Assembly (NCBI GenBank): GCA_035945995.1
Contig: DASYZR010000145.1
Coordinates: 1 to 34,414 of the forward strand
DNA from: a bacterium
GTDB lineage: Bacteria > Sysuimicrobiota > Sysuimicrobiia > Sysuimicrobiales > Segetimicrobiaceae
Direction of reading: 5' to 3'
DNA length: 34,414 nucleotides
The first letter of the stretch is position 1. The number at the start of each line of letters is the position of its first letter. A program made the translations under genes and the position numbers. This document shows, one piece after another, positions 10,227-18,514 of the stretch. The notes under the pieces were generated by a model. That model was given only the letters and a program-made list of their open reading frames with translations. It made no database searches and was not told the DNA's origin.

Positions 10227-10628
10227 ATGAGCCGGGTCATGCAACGGATGTGGCAGTTCTTGGGCTTCGGCGAGCACGAGGAAGGAGGAGCACCGGCCGA
10301 GACCGCGCCGTCGCGGGCGCCGATTTTTCGCCTGCACACCCAGCGGTCCTTTGAGATCGTGGTCCTCGAGCCGGGGCAATATGACGAGGCGCAGACTGCG
10401 GCCGATTACCTCAAGACGCATCGGCCGATCGTGCTCAACCTCAGGAATGCCCACAAGGACCTGGGGCGGCGCGTTGTCGACTTTCTGAGCGGCGTCGCCT
10501 ATGCGCTGGACGGGCACATGCACCGCGTGGGGGATGACATCTTCCTCTTCACCCCCGCCCACGTCTCTATTACGGCGGAGCACGTCCGCGAGGAGGCGGC
10601 ATCCGGAGGGCTGTTCCCGGTCGATTGA
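10227..10628 (+). CDS. sepF: Cell division protein SepF
   Basis: A 133-residue FtsZ membrane anchor. It has an N-terminal amphipathic membrane-binding helix (SRVMQRMWQFLGF), a short acidic linker (about 15-32), and the DUF552 ring-forming domain with VLEPGQYDEAQTAADYLKT, RPIVLNL and RRVVDFLSGVAYALDG. A GGAGG seven bases before ATG supports the start. SepF, not FtsA alone, is typical of Firmicutes, Actinobacteria and related monoderms. In B. subtilis it is followed by ylmG, ylmH and divIVA; none is found here. Confidence 0.96.
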   Translation: MSRVMQRMWQFLGFGEHEEGGAPAETAPSRAPIFRLHTQRSFEIVVLEPGQYDEAQTAADYLKTHRPIVLNLRNAHKDLGRRVVDFLSGVAYALDGHMHRVGDDIFLFTPAHVSITAEHVREEAASGGLFPVD

Positions 10629-10637
10629 TCCGCCGGT

Positions 10638-10653
10638 GTCCCGCCTGCGGGAC
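10638..10653 (+). terminator. Possible terminator hairpin after sepF
   Basis: GTCCCGC and GCGGGAC form a perfect inverted repeat separated by CT, starting 10 bases after the sepF stop. There is no clean U-tract (the nearest T-run, at 10678-10680, is 25 bases on), so it may be weak or Rho-assisted. Confidence 0.4.
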
Positions 10654-10683
10654 GGACGCCGGGACGAGATGAGGGTGTTTCGC

Positions 10684-10689
10684 TATACT
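10684..10689 (+). promoter_or_regulatory. mtnA: Possible -10 box (TATACT) upstream of mtnA
   Basis: TATACT stands out in a GC-rich gap 134 bases before the mtnA ATG. No -35 box at 16-18 bases and no extended TG is visible, so support is limited. The leader downstream holds two small palindromes: CGGCCGC-CT-GCGGCCG (10746-10761) and CTCCGCGGAG (10768-10777). I do not recognise a SAM riboswitch here. Confidence 0.3.
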
Positions 10690-10822
10690 GGCGGAGGTAC
10701 GGGTGTCGTGCTGCGTCTCCCGACGTCCGGCGGCGGAGCCACAACCGGCCGCCTGCGGCCGTGCGAACTCCGCGGAGGCGCCGCCATCCCTTGAAAACGT
10801 CCAGATCCGGAGACCGCACGCG

Positions 10823-11887
10823 ATGAGCACGGAGGTCCCCCTGTGGTGGGACGGCGGGGCGCTGTGTCTGCTCGACCAGACGGCGCTGCCGCACGACGTT
10901 CGGATCCACCGCTGCACGACGTGGGAAGACGTCGCCGAGGCGATCCGCTCCCTCCGCGTCCGCGGCGCGCCCGCGATCGGTCTCGCCGCGGCCTACGGCG
11001 TGGCGCTGGCGGCCGGAAGCGGGGGCGGGTCCCGCGGCGCACGTCTTGTCCGGCTGCGGGCGGCGGCGTCGGGGCTCCGCGCGGCGCGTCCGACGGCTGT
11101 CAACCTCGCTTGGGCGATCGACCGGCAGCTCGCCCTCGCCGAGTCGACGGCGGATGAGCAGCACCTCGCCGAGCGCCTGCTCGCCGAAGCGCACAGGCTC
11201 GCGCGGGCCGACGTGGAGATCAACCGTCGCCTCGGCGCCCACGGCGCCGCCCTGTTGCCGGAGGGCGCCCGGGTCCTCACCTACTGCAACACCGGCATGC
11301 TGGCGACCGGCGGGTGGGGCACCGCGTTCGGCGTCCTGCGGTGGGCGCACGAACACGGGCGGCGAATTCGCGTCATCGTCTGCGAAACCCGGCCGGTGCT
11401 CCAGGGCGCCCGGCTCACCGCCTGGGAACTGGTGCAGGCCGGCATTCCGGCGACGCTCATCACCGACAATGCGGCGGCGGCCCTGATGCGGGCAGGCGAG
11501 GTGGATGCGGTCATCGTCGGCGCCGATCGCATCGCGGCCAACGGGGATACGGCCAACAAAGTCGGCACCTACGCGCTCGCGGTCCTCGCCCACGCCCACG
11601 GACTGCCCTTCTACATCGCCGCGCCGCTCTCGACCGTCGATCTTGCCACCCCGGAGGGTACGGTGATCCCGATCGAGGAGCGTTCTCCCGACGAAGTGAC
11701 GATGCTGGCCGGCACGCGCGTGGCAGCCGCCGGGATCGCCGTACGCAACCCCGCGTTCGACGTCACCCCGCACCGGTTGATCACGGCCATCGTCACCGAA
11801 GCGGGCGTGCTGCGCCCGCCGTACCCCGTCACGCTGCGCGCAGCCAGAGACGCCGTGGGACGGGGACAGGCGGAGGCCGGGCGATGA
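10823..11887 (+). CDS. mtnA: S-methyl-5-thioribose-1-phosphate isomerase
   Basis: Converts 5-methylthioribose 1-phosphate to 5-methylthioribulose 1-phosphate in methionine salvage. The 354 residues cover the family: VRGAPAIGLAAAYGV, TYCNTGMLATGGWGTAFGV (catalytic Cys), ETRPVLQGARLTAWEL, and VGADRIAANGDTANKVGTYA (catalytic Asp). Related eIF2B-like ribose-phosphate isomerases are an alternative, but the NTG-LATGG and GADRI context fits MtnA. ATG at 10823 is chosen from the family start (WWDGGALCLLDQTALP); the frame extends further upstream without conserved sequence. No other methionine-salvage gene is in the window. It overlaps the glycosyltransferase gene by ATGA. Confidence 0.93.
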   Translation: MSTEVPLWWDGGALCLLDQTALPHDVRIHRCTTWEDVAEAIRSLRVRGAPAIGLAAAYGVALAAGSGGGSRGARLVRLRAAASGLRAARPTAVNLAWAIDRQLALAESTADEQHLAERLLAEAHRLARADVEINRRLGAHGAALLPEGARVLTYCNTGMLATGGWGTAFGVLRWAHEHGRRIRVIVCETRPVLQGARLTAWELVQAGIPATLITDNAAAALMRAGEVDAVIVGADRIAANGDTANKVGTYALAVLAHAHGLPFYIAAPLSTVDLATPEGTVIPIEERSPDEVTMLAGTRVAAAGIAVRNPAFDVTPHRLITAIVTEAGVLRPPYPVTLRAARDAVGRGQAEAGR

Positions 11888-13380
11888 AACGGACCCTCCG
11901 CCGGAAGACCATCGTCGTGTCCGTGCTGCTCGTCTGGGCCGCCGTTACCGCGCGGCAGCTCGCGCTGCACGACGCGACCTGGCTCTCGGCGATCTTTTTC
12001 GCGACGGGCCTGTACGGGACGGTGTTGATGGCCGTGGCGATCTGGCCCCGTCGGGAAGGCACGCCGCCGGCCGGCGTCCCGCCCGCCGGCGCGGGGGTCG
12101 GCCGGCCGTTTGTCAGCATCATCGTCCCGGCGCGCAACGAACAGGATGTGATCGCCGACACCGTTCGATGCCTCTGCGCGCTGGACTACCGGGACGACGC
12201 GGGGCGGCCCGCCTTCGAGCTCATCGTGGTGGATCACCGGTCGACGGACCGCACCGGGGCCGTGCTCGAGGACCTGCAGCGCGGCCTGGCTTTCACGGTC
12301 GTCCGGCCGTCCGTCCAGGACGGCGTGGGCAAGGCCGTGGCGCTGAACGTGGGCCTCGCCGGCGCGCGCGGGGACGCGATCTGCGTATTCGACGCCGACG
12401 CGCGCGTCGCGCCCGACTTCCTCGCGCGGCTGGTCCCGTACCTCAGCCGGCCGGGGGTGGCGGGCGTGCAGGCGCGCAAGCTGGTCTACGACGGCCGGCG
12501 AAATTTCCTGATGCGGGCGCAGGAAGACGACTATTTCGTCTTCCAGACGCTCACACAGCGCAGCCGGCACCGGCTCGGCGGCGCGGTGATCCTGACCGGC
12601 AACGGACTCGTCACGCGCCGCGCCGCGCTCGAAGCGGTCGGGGGCTGGAACGAGGAGGCGCTCACCGAGGACATCGATCTGTCGGTGCGCTACGCGCTCC
12701 GCGGCTGGACCGTTCATTACTGCGAAGACGTCGTCGTGTGGGAGGAGGCCGTGTCGACGTGGCGCGGCCTCGTGCAGCAGCGCACCCGGTGGTCCGAGGG
12801 TTCGCTCGGCTGTCTCTTCGAGTACGGCGCCGTCCTGCTACGGGCGCCGGTGTCGTGGCGGAAACGGTTCGACTTCCTCGTCTTTCTGTCCGGCTCGCTC
12901 GTCCTCGCGCTGTCGATGCTCGCGAGTTACGTTCTGCTCGCGGAGGACTGGCTGCTCAGCTTCACCTCGCACCGGCTGTCGGTCCTCAACGCGCTGCCCG
13001 TGGCGAAGCATCAGCCCTGGTACGCCTATTACTGGATCATCGTCATCCTCTCGACGGTGGCGAGCATCGCCGTGGAACGGGTCCGCACGCCTGCCGCCGT
13101 CCTGGTCACGTCGGCCCGGTACATGCTCTTCGCCACGCATCAAATTGTCACGCTGCCGCTCGCGCTGTACCGGTACGTCCGCAGCGTGTTCACCGGACGG
13201 ATCGAATGGATGAAGACCGAGCACAGCGGCGTGGGCCTCCCCGCGTTTGCGGGCCGGGCGGCGGAGCAGGGGATGTCGCGCGGCGTCACATCGTTGGCGC
13301 ACGCCGTAGGCTCAGACGCGCGGACCGCGGCGGCGCGTCCGGTGCGGTCGCCGCAGCCCGTGGCCGACCCCGCGCCCTAG
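11884..13380 (+). CDS. Membrane-bound family 2 glycosyltransferase (processive, cellulose synthase-like)
   Basis: A 498-residue inner-membrane GT2 enzyme that would build a polysaccharide from a nucleotide sugar. Two N-terminal membrane segments (about 9-24 and 35-54), a Pro/Gly linker (TPPAGVPPAGAG), then the catalytic domain: VSIIVPARNEQDVI, VVDHRSTDRT (116-124; most members have DD or DN rather than DH), the metal-binding DAD (170-172), the catalytic-base TEDIDL (261-266) and QQRTRW (298-303), which is the QxxRW-like motif of processive enzymes. Three or more C-terminal membrane segments follow (about 325-430). The tail after 445 is polar. Product unknown; a poly-GlcNAc, cellulose-like or glycolipid product are all possible. 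Start overlaps mtnA (ATGA). Confidence 0.92.
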   Translation: MKRTLRRKTIVVSVLLVWAAVTARQLALHDATWLSAIFFATGLYGTVLMAVAIWPRREGTPPAGVPPAGAGVGRPFVSIIVPARNEQDVIADTVRCLCALDYRDDAGRPAFELIVVDHRSTDRTGAVLEDLQRGLAFTVVRPSVQDGVGKAVALNVGLAGARGDAICVFDADARVAPDFLARLVPYLSRPGVAGVQARKLVYDGRRNFLMRAQEDDYFVFQTLTQRSRHRLGGAVILTGNGLVTRRAALEAVGGWNEEALTEDIDLSVRYALRGWTVHYCEDVVVWEEAVSTWRGLVQQRTRWSEGSLGCLFEYGAVLLRAPVSWRKRFDFLVFLSGSLVLALSMLASYVLLAEDWLLSFTSHRLSVLNALPVAKHQPWYAYYWIIVILSTVASIAVERVRTPAAVLVTSARYMLFATHQIVTLPLALYRYVRSVFTGRIEWMKTEHSGVGLPAFAGRAAEQGMSRGVTSLAHAVGSDARTAAARPVRSPQPVADPAP

Positions 13381-13428
13381 GCACGCGGGCGCGCCGATCG
13401 CAGACCGGGGAGGGCGGCCGCGCGTTAT

Positions 13429-13458
13429 TTGACGCTCACACCGGCCCTGTGCTAGAAT
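13429..13458 (+). promoter_or_regulatory. ileS: Sigma-A type promoter of the ileS T-box leader
   Basis: -35 TTGACG (13429-13434), an 18-base spacer and -10 TAGAAT (13453-13458). The -10 is preceded by TGC, so it is an extended -10. Transcription would start near 13465, just before the T-box structure. This is the best promoter match in the window. Confidence 0.8.
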
Positions 13459-13471
13459 CCGCGCACATCAC

Positions 13472-13825
13472 ACGATGACGGAGGACCGCGGCCGCGCGGC
13501 CCGTAAAGCGAGCCGGATGGCCCGCATCCGTCGGGCCCGCCTCGCGGACGCCGCAAGGTGATCTGGCGGGAGGCGACGACGCGAACGGGTCCGGTGAGAG
13601 CCGGTACGGCGCCGGCGGCACCGATCGCCTCCCGAGGTGCGGGGTCGAGGAGCAGGACGCTGCTCCGAGGCTCCGCCGGCCTGCCCCCACCATGGGGGCT
13701 TCCCCCGATACCGGGATATTCGGGCCTCCCGAAGGGCGGGACGGTCCGAACGAGTGCCGGAGCCGCGCTGGCCCCGGAACGAGGGTGGTACCACGGCGAC
13801 CCCGTCCCTTGAGGGACGGGGTCTT
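13472..13825 (+). ncRNA. T-box leader (tRNA-Ile responsive) of ileS
   Basis: A cis-acting RNA that senses uncharged tRNA. The conserved antiterminator sequence GGAACGAGGGTGGTACCACG lies at 13776-13795. Its UGGU bulge pairs with a tRNA end of A-CCA, which fits the A73 discriminator of tRNA-Ile. Upstream are Stem I-like elements: GATGACGGAGGA (about 13474-13485), the distal-loop-like AAAGCGAGCCGG (13505-13516), and a candidate specifier ATC (13561-13563) in GGTGATCTGG, i.e. isoleucine, matching the downstream gene. A strong hairpin (13798-13823) follows the T-box sequence, so low charged tRNA-Ile should favour the antiterminator and ileS expression. The specifier assignment is my reading of the primary sequence, not a folded model. 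Confidence 0.9.
13798..13823 (+). terminator. ileS: T-box-controlled terminator hairpin before ileS
   Basis: GACCCCGTCCC, loop TTGA, GGGACGGGGTC: a perfect 11-bp stem followed by TTATGATTT. The U-tract is broken, so it may be an imperfect intrinsic terminator. It ends nine bases before the ileS ribosome-binding site (GGGAGGA, 13833-13839), so some control at translation is also possible. Confidence 0.75.
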
Positions 13826-13845
13826 ATGATTTGGGAGGAACCGAG

Positions 13846-16800
13846 ATGCCGTTTCGGCCAGTCGATCCGCGCACCGATTTCCCGGCTCAGGAGCGGGCAA
13901 CCCTCGAGTGGTGGACCCGGGAAGGCATCCTCGGCCGGTATCTCGCTCGCAACCGCAACGCGGCGGAGCGGTGGTCGTTTCTCGACGGGCCGATCACGGC
14001 CAACAACCCGATGGGCGTCCACCACGCGTGGGGCCGGACGTACAAGGACCTCTTTTGCCGCTATCACACTATGCTCGGCCGCCGGCAGCGCTACCAGAAC
14101 GGGTTCGACTGCCAGGGCTTGTGGGTGGAAGTCGAGGTCGAGAAGGAGCTCGGCTTCAAAAGCAAGCGGGACATCGAGCGGTACGGGATCGCGGAATTCG
14201 TCGACCGGTGCAAGGCCCGAGTCTTGAAGTACGCCGGAGTGCAGACCCAGCAGTCCATCCGGCTCGGCTACTGGATGGACTGGGACAATTCGTACTACAC
14301 GATGTCTGACGAAAACAACTACAGCATCTGGTTGTTCCTCAAGCGCTGCTGGGAACGGGGCCTCGTATACAAAGGCCACGACGTCATGCCGTGGTGCCCG
14401 CGGTGCAGCACCGGCATTTCCGAGCACGAGATCGTGACCGAAGGATACCAAGAGGTCACCCACCTCAGCCTGACCGTGCGGCTTCCGATCGCCGGACGCC
14501 CCGGCGAGTATCTGCTGGTGTGGACCACGACACCGTGGACGCTCACGAGCAACGTCGCCGTGGCGGTGCATCCGGAGCTCACATACGTCAAGGTTCGCGA
14601 GGAAAGAGGTCCGTTACCCAAGGGGATATACTACGTCGCCCAAGACCGCGTGGAGTTTGTGTTCGCGGGCCAGCCGAAACCCAAGATTATTGACGCCATG
14701 CCCGGCTCGGCGCTCGTGGGCTGGAGGTACGAGGGGCCGTTCGACGATCTGCCGGCGCAGCAGGGTGTGACGCACCGGGTCGTGCCGTGGCCGGAGGTGA
14801 GCGCCACGGAGGGGACGGGGCTGGTGCACATCGCTCCCGGCTGCGGGGCCGAGGACTTCGCCCTCGGCAAAGAGCTCGACCTCGCGGTGCTCGCGCCGAT
14901 CGACGAGTTCGGCGTGTTCACCGAGCCCTTCGGCTGGCTGGCCGGCCGGCACGTGTACGACGTGGCCGCGCCGATCCGGGAGGACCTGGAACGCCGCGGG
15001 CTCCTGTATCGCGCCGACGACCACACGCACCGCTACCCGATGTGCTGGCGCTGCGGGAGCGAGCTGGTGTTCCGGCTCGTCGATGAATGGTTCATCGCCA
15101 TGGATTCGCTGCGCGAGCCTATGATGGCGGTGACCCGCCAGATCCGGTGGATTCCCGAGTTCGGGTTGGAACGGGAGCTGGACTGGCTGCGCAACATGCA
15201 CGACTGGATGATCAGCAAGAAGCGGTACTGGGGCCTCGCGCTGCCAATCTACGAATGCCGTGAGTGCGGAACGTTCGAGGTGATCGGCGGCGAGGACGAG
15301 CTCAAGGCCCGGGCCGTGGAGGGCTGGGACGTCTTCGCCGGCCACACTCCGCACCGGCCGTGGATCGACGCCGTGAAGATCCGCTGCCGCCGCTGCGGGA
15401 CCGTGGTCTCACGCATTCTCGACGTCGGCAACCCGTGGCTCGACGCCGGGATCGTGCCGTTCTCGACGATGTTTTACCGGCAAGACCCGGCGGCGTGGCG
15501 CGACTGGTTCCCGGCCGACTTCATCACCGAGGCGTTTCCCGGGCAGTACCGCAACTGGTTTTACTCGATGCTCGTGATGAGCACCGTGCTCGAGAACCGA
15601 CCGCCGTTTCTCACCTGCCTCGGCCACGCGATGGTGCGCGACGAGACGGGCCGGGAAATGCACAAGTCCTGGGGCAACATGATCGAGTTCAACGACGCCG
15701 CGGAGCGAATGGGCGCGGATGTCATCCGCTGGCTCTACGCCGTGCAGAATCCCGCGCAGAACGTCAATTTCGGCTACGGGCCGGGCGACGAGGTCCGCCG
15801 GCGGTTCATCCTGCCGCTGTGGAACGTCTACGCGTTCTTCGTGACCTACGCCAATCTCGACGGCTGGGCTCCCGCTGGCGCGGGACAGGTCCCGCCTGCC
15901 GGGAGGCAGATTCCGCCTGGCGGGAGGCAGGTTCCGCCTGGCGCGGGGCTGCTCGACCGGTGGATCCTCTCCCGGCTCGCGGACGTCACCGCGATCGTGC
16001 GGGAGCGGCTCGATGCCTACGACGTCGGGGGGGCCGCGCGGCCGCTGGAGCGATTCGTGGACGACCTGTCGTTGTGGTACGTTCGGCGCGGCCGGCGGCG
16101 GTACTGGAAGTCGGACGCCGATGCGGACAAACAGGCGGCGTACGAGACGTTGTACGGCGTGCTGGTCGCGCTGTCGAAGGTGCTGGCGCCGTTCCTGCCG
16201 TTTCTCGCGGAGGCCCTCTACCAGAACCTCGTCCGCTCGCTCGACGCCGCCGCCCCCGAGAGCGTGCACCTCTGCGCCATGCCGGGCCCCGACGCGGGCG
16301 CGCGGGATCCCGGCCTGGAGCAGGCGATGCAGCAGACCCGCCATTTCGTGTCCCTCGGACGCGCCGCCCGCGGGGACGCGCGCCTGAAGGTCCGGCAGCC
16401 GCTGGCCTTCGCGACCCTGCTCGACCGGTCCGGGTCCATCGCCGGCCGTCCCGAGCTGATCGAGCTGCTCCGGGACGAGTTGAACGTGCGCGACGTGCGC
16501 TTCGCCGGTTCGCTCGCGGAGCTCGGCCGGCTCGAGGTGCGGCCGCGCTTCGATCTGCTCGGCCCCAAGTTCGGAGGGCGCATCACCGCGATCGCGGACG
16601 CGCTGCGCTCGCAGGGTCCCGCGCTTGTCGAGCAGACGCCCGAGGGCGAGCCGTATCGCGTGCGGCTCGCGGCGGGCGACGAGATCCTGCTCGAGCGCGC
16701 GGAGGTAGACGTGCGCATGCGGTGGCGGGAGGCGCATGCCGGGGCCGGGGAGGGCGGCGCGTGGGTCGTCCTCGACACGACCGTCACCGACGACCTGGCC

Positions 16801-17106
16801 CGCGAGGGGCTCGCCCGCGAGCTCATCCATCAGGTCCAGCAGATGCGCAAGGAGGCCGGGCTCGAGATCGCGGATCGCATCACGCTCTATTACGACGACG
16901 ACGACCGGCTCGGTGACGTGCTGCGGGCGCACGGGGAGACAATTTTCCGCGAGGTGCTGGCGGTCGGCGCGGAGACCGGCGTCCCCGCCGGCGGCGTGCA
17001 CCGGAAATCGGTGCGCCTCGACGGGCACGCGGTGACGCTCGGAATCGCGCGCGAGCAGGATCGCGCGGCCGCCGCGCGAATCACTCGGCCCGAGGCAACG
17101 CCATGA
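13846..17106 (+). CDS. ileS: Isoleucine--tRNA ligase
   Basis: Charges tRNA-Ile with isoleucine; 1086 residues. The HIGH region reads NPMGVHHAWG (54-63), a form typical of one IleRS subgroup. The KMSKS loop reads MHKSWGN (605-611). The editing domain shows TTTPWTLTSN (227-236) and GTGLVHIAPG, and KKRYWGLALP precedes the second catalytic half. Cysteine pairs CWRC (400-403), CREC (471-474) and CRRC (514-517) suggest zinc sites. A 21-residue repeat (679-699) sits between the catalytic core and the anticodon-binding domain. The ATG at 13846 has GGGAGGA six bases upstream. Controlled by the T-box leader, and overlapping the next gene by ATGA. Valyl- or leucyl-tRNA ligase is excluded by the Ile T-box and overall motif set. 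Confidence 0.96.
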   Translation: MPFRPVDPRTDFPAQERATLEWWTREGILGRYLARNRNAAERWSFLDGPITANNPMGVHHAWGRTYKDLFCRYHTMLGRRQRYQNGFDCQGLWVEVEVEKELGFKSKRDIERYGIAEFVDRCKARVLKYAGVQTQQSIRLGYWMDWDNSYYTMSDENNYSIWLFLKRCWERGLVYKGHDVMPWCPRCSTGISEHEIVTEGYQEVTHLSLTVRLPIAGRPGEYLLVWTTTPWTLTSNVAVAVHPELTYVKVREERGPLPKGIYYVAQDRVEFVFAGQPKPKIIDAMPGSALVGWRYEGPFDDLPAQQGVTHRVVPWPEVSATEGTGLVHIAPGCGAEDFALGKELDLAVLAPIDEFGVFTEPFGWLAGRHVYDVAAPIREDLERRGLLYRADDHTHRYPMCWRCGSELVFRLVDEWFIAMDSLREPMMAVTRQIRWIPEFGLERELDWLRNMHDWMISKKRYWGLALPIYECRECGTFEVIGGEDELKARAVEGWDVFAGHTPHRPWIDAVKIRCRRCGTVVSRILDVGNPWLDAGIVPFSTMFYRQDPAAWRDWFPADFITEAFPGQYRNWFYSMLVMSTVLENRPPFLTCLGHAMVRDETGREMHKSWGNMIEFNDAAERMGADVIRWLYAVQNPAQNVNFGYGPGDEVRRRFILPLWNVYAFFVTYANLDGWAPAGAGQVPPAGRQIPPGGRQVPPGAGLLDRWILSRLADVTAIVRERLDAYDVGGAARPLERFVDDLSLWYVRRGRRRYWKSDADADKQAAYETLYGVLVALSKVLAPFLPFLAEALYQNLVRSLDAAAPESVHLCAMPGPDAGARDPGLEQAMQQTRHFVSLGRAARGDARLKVRQPLAFATLLDRSGSIAGRPELIELLRDELNVRDVRFAGSLAELGRLEVRPRFDLLGPKFGGRITAIADALRSQGPALVEQTPEGEPYRVRLAAGDEILLERAEVDVRMRWREAHAGAGEGGAWVVLDTTVTDDLAREGLARELIHQVQQMRKEAGLEIADRITLYYDDDDRLGDVLRAHGETIFREVLAVGAETGVPAGGVHRKSVRLDGHAVTLGIAREQDRAAAARITRPEATP
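15880..15942 (+). repeat. Three in-frame 21-bp tandem repeats inside ileS
   Basis: Units start at 15880, 15901 and 15922. They encode AGQVPPA, GRQIPPG and GRQVPPG, followed by AG. The second and third units differ at one base. Each unit contains a TTCCGCC...GGCGGGA-like inverted repeat. The tract forms a flexible Pro/Gly linker, so it is tolerated in the protein. Confidence 0.9.
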
Positions 17107-17879
17107 CGGGACCCGCGCGGCGGCGCACGCTCGGTGTAATCGGCGGGATGGGTCCTCTCGCGACGGCCGACTTCTACCTCCGGCTGGTGCGGGCCACGCC
17201 CGCGAAGACCGATCAAAACCATCTGCACGTGCTCATCGACAGCAACGCCGCGATCCCCGATCGTACCGCGGCCATCGAGGGACGCGGGCCCGATCCGACG
17301 CCCATGCTCGTGGAGACGGCGCAGCGCCTGGTGCGGGCGGGGGCGGAGGTCCTCGCCATGCCGTGCAACTCCGCGCACGCATTCCTGGACGCGATCCGCC
17401 GCGCCGTGCCGGTTCCCGTGCTCGACATGATGGCGGAGGTCGCGGCCGCGGCGGCGGCGCTGCGCCCCGCCCCGGCAACGGTCGGGCTGCTGGCGACGGC
17501 GGGGACGGTGCGGCAGCGGCTCTACGAGCATGCCCTTGCCCGGCGGGGCATCGGTGTGCTGCTCCCGGACGCCGCCGGCCAGCGCGTGGTGTCCCAGGCC
17601 ATCGCGTCGGTGAAGGCCGGCGACACGGGTCCCGCGGTGCGCGCCCGCGTCCGGGGGGCGGCCGCAGACCTGGTCCGCGCCGGCGCCGGGGCGATCGTGC
17701 TCGGCTGCACGGAGCTGCCGCTGCTCCTCGATCCCGGCGACGCAGCGGTCCCGATTCTCGACGGGACGGAAATCCTGGCGCGCGCCGCGGTCCGGGAGGG
17801 GCTCGGGGAATATCACTCAGCGGAAGAGCGTTCGCAAGGGAGTATCGGGGCGTCGCCCGCCCCGGTCAGGAGGCATTGA
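17103..17879 (+). CDS. Aspartate/glutamate racemase family protein
   Basis: A 258-residue cofactor-independent amino-acid racemase of the aspartate racemase (RacD/YgeA) type. N-terminal LGVIGGMGPLATADFYLRLV is diagnostic. The two catalytic cysteines are present in MPCNSAH (about residue 84) and GCTELP (about residue 202). Likely product is a D-amino acid for the cell wall, but substrate specificity cannot be read; hydantoin racemase relatives are less likely. The ATG overlaps the ileS stop (ATGA), so it is translated with ileS and presumably under the same T-box control, an uncommon pairing. The last ~25 residues look non-conserved. Confidence 0.9.
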   Translation: MTGPARRRTLGVIGGMGPLATADFYLRLVRATPAKTDQNHLHVLIDSNAAIPDRTAAIEGRGPDPTPMLVETAQRLVRAGAEVLAMPCNSAHAFLDAIRRAVPVPVLDMMAEVAAAAAALRPAPATVGLLATAGTVRQRLYEHALARRGIGVLLPDAAGQRVVSQAIASVKAGDTGPAVRARVRGAAADLVRAGAGAIVLGCTELPLLLDPGDAAVPILDGTEILARAAVREGLGEYHSAEERSQGSIGASPAPVRRH

Positions 17880-18470
17880 ATGCCCGACAAGCGCTCCGCG
17901 AAGAAGCCTGGTCGCCGCACTCCCGCCGCCCGCGCCGTCCGGCGCCGGCGTTCCGACCTGTCCCGCGCCGGTCGGGAGGCCGCCTCTCCGGCGGAGGCCA
18001 AGAAATCCGTCGGCCGATCCGCGCGCGCGGCGGCCGGTCCGGCAGAACCGGCGGCGCCGTCCCGCGCGGCCCGCGCGCGGGGGCTCTCCGGACCGCGGCT
18101 CGAGCCGTACCTGCGGCGCCTCTTGGACGAGCGCCGGCGGCTTCGCCAGGAGTTGTCCGAGATGGAGCAGCACCAGGTGAAGACCGAGGAGAAGCCGGTC
18201 GCCGACGTGTCCGGCAGTTACGATGACGACCTCGTCGACGTCGCCACGGAGACGTTCGAGCGGGAGAAGGGTCTCGCGCTCGAGAGCAGCGTGCAGGGAA
18301 TGTTGCAGATGGTGGAGGACGCGCTGCGGCGGGCCCGCGGCGGTACGTACGGCGTGTGCGACGGCTGCGGACGGTCGATCGATGCGAACCGGCTTCGCGC
18401 CATCCCCTACGCCCGCCTGTGCATCAAGTGCAAGGAGCACGAGGAGCGGCTGCGCAGCGTAACGCGCTGA
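17880..18470 (+). CDS. TraR/DksA-type C4 zinc-finger protein (YteA/YlyA-like)
   Basis: A 196-residue protein. Residues 1-70 are a basic, Ala/Arg/Pro-rich low-complexity extension. A coiled-coil helical region follows (76-100, LDERRRLRQELSEMEQ), then the DksA-like segment with DLVDVATETFEREKG (118-132). The zinc finger is C160-x2-C163 and C181-x2-C184. In proteobacteria DksA binds RNA polymerase's secondary channel and modulates rRNA transcription; Gram-positive YteA/YlyA relatives are less understood. The ATG directly follows the racemase TGA, with AGGAGG seven bases upstream. Its position between ileS and lspA matches B. subtilis ylyA. Confidence 0.92.
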   Translation: MPDKRSAKKPGRRTPAARAVRRRRSDLSRAGREAASPAEAKKSVGRSARAAAGPAEPAAPSRAARARGLSGPRLEPYLRRLLDERRRLRQELSEMEQHQVKTEEKPVADVSGSYDDDLVDVATETFEREKGLALESSVQGMLQMVEDALRRARGGTYGVCDGCGRSIDANRLRAIPYARLCIKCKEHEERLRSVTR

Positions 18471-18514
18471 CCCGCGGCGCCGGGCGCGGGAGGACGTCCG
18501 ATCGCCGGCCCGGT

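Noticed and set aside
10654-10822. A possible SAM-type riboswitch before mtnA
   Set aside because: Small palindromes are present but none of the conserved SAM-I, SAM-II or SAM-IV core sequences could be found.
15409-17028. A 539-codon open frame antisense to ileS
   Set aside because: It has no recognisable motif, is Arg/Pro/Ala-rich as expected from reading a high-GC gene backwards, and lies wholly inside a well-conserved gene.
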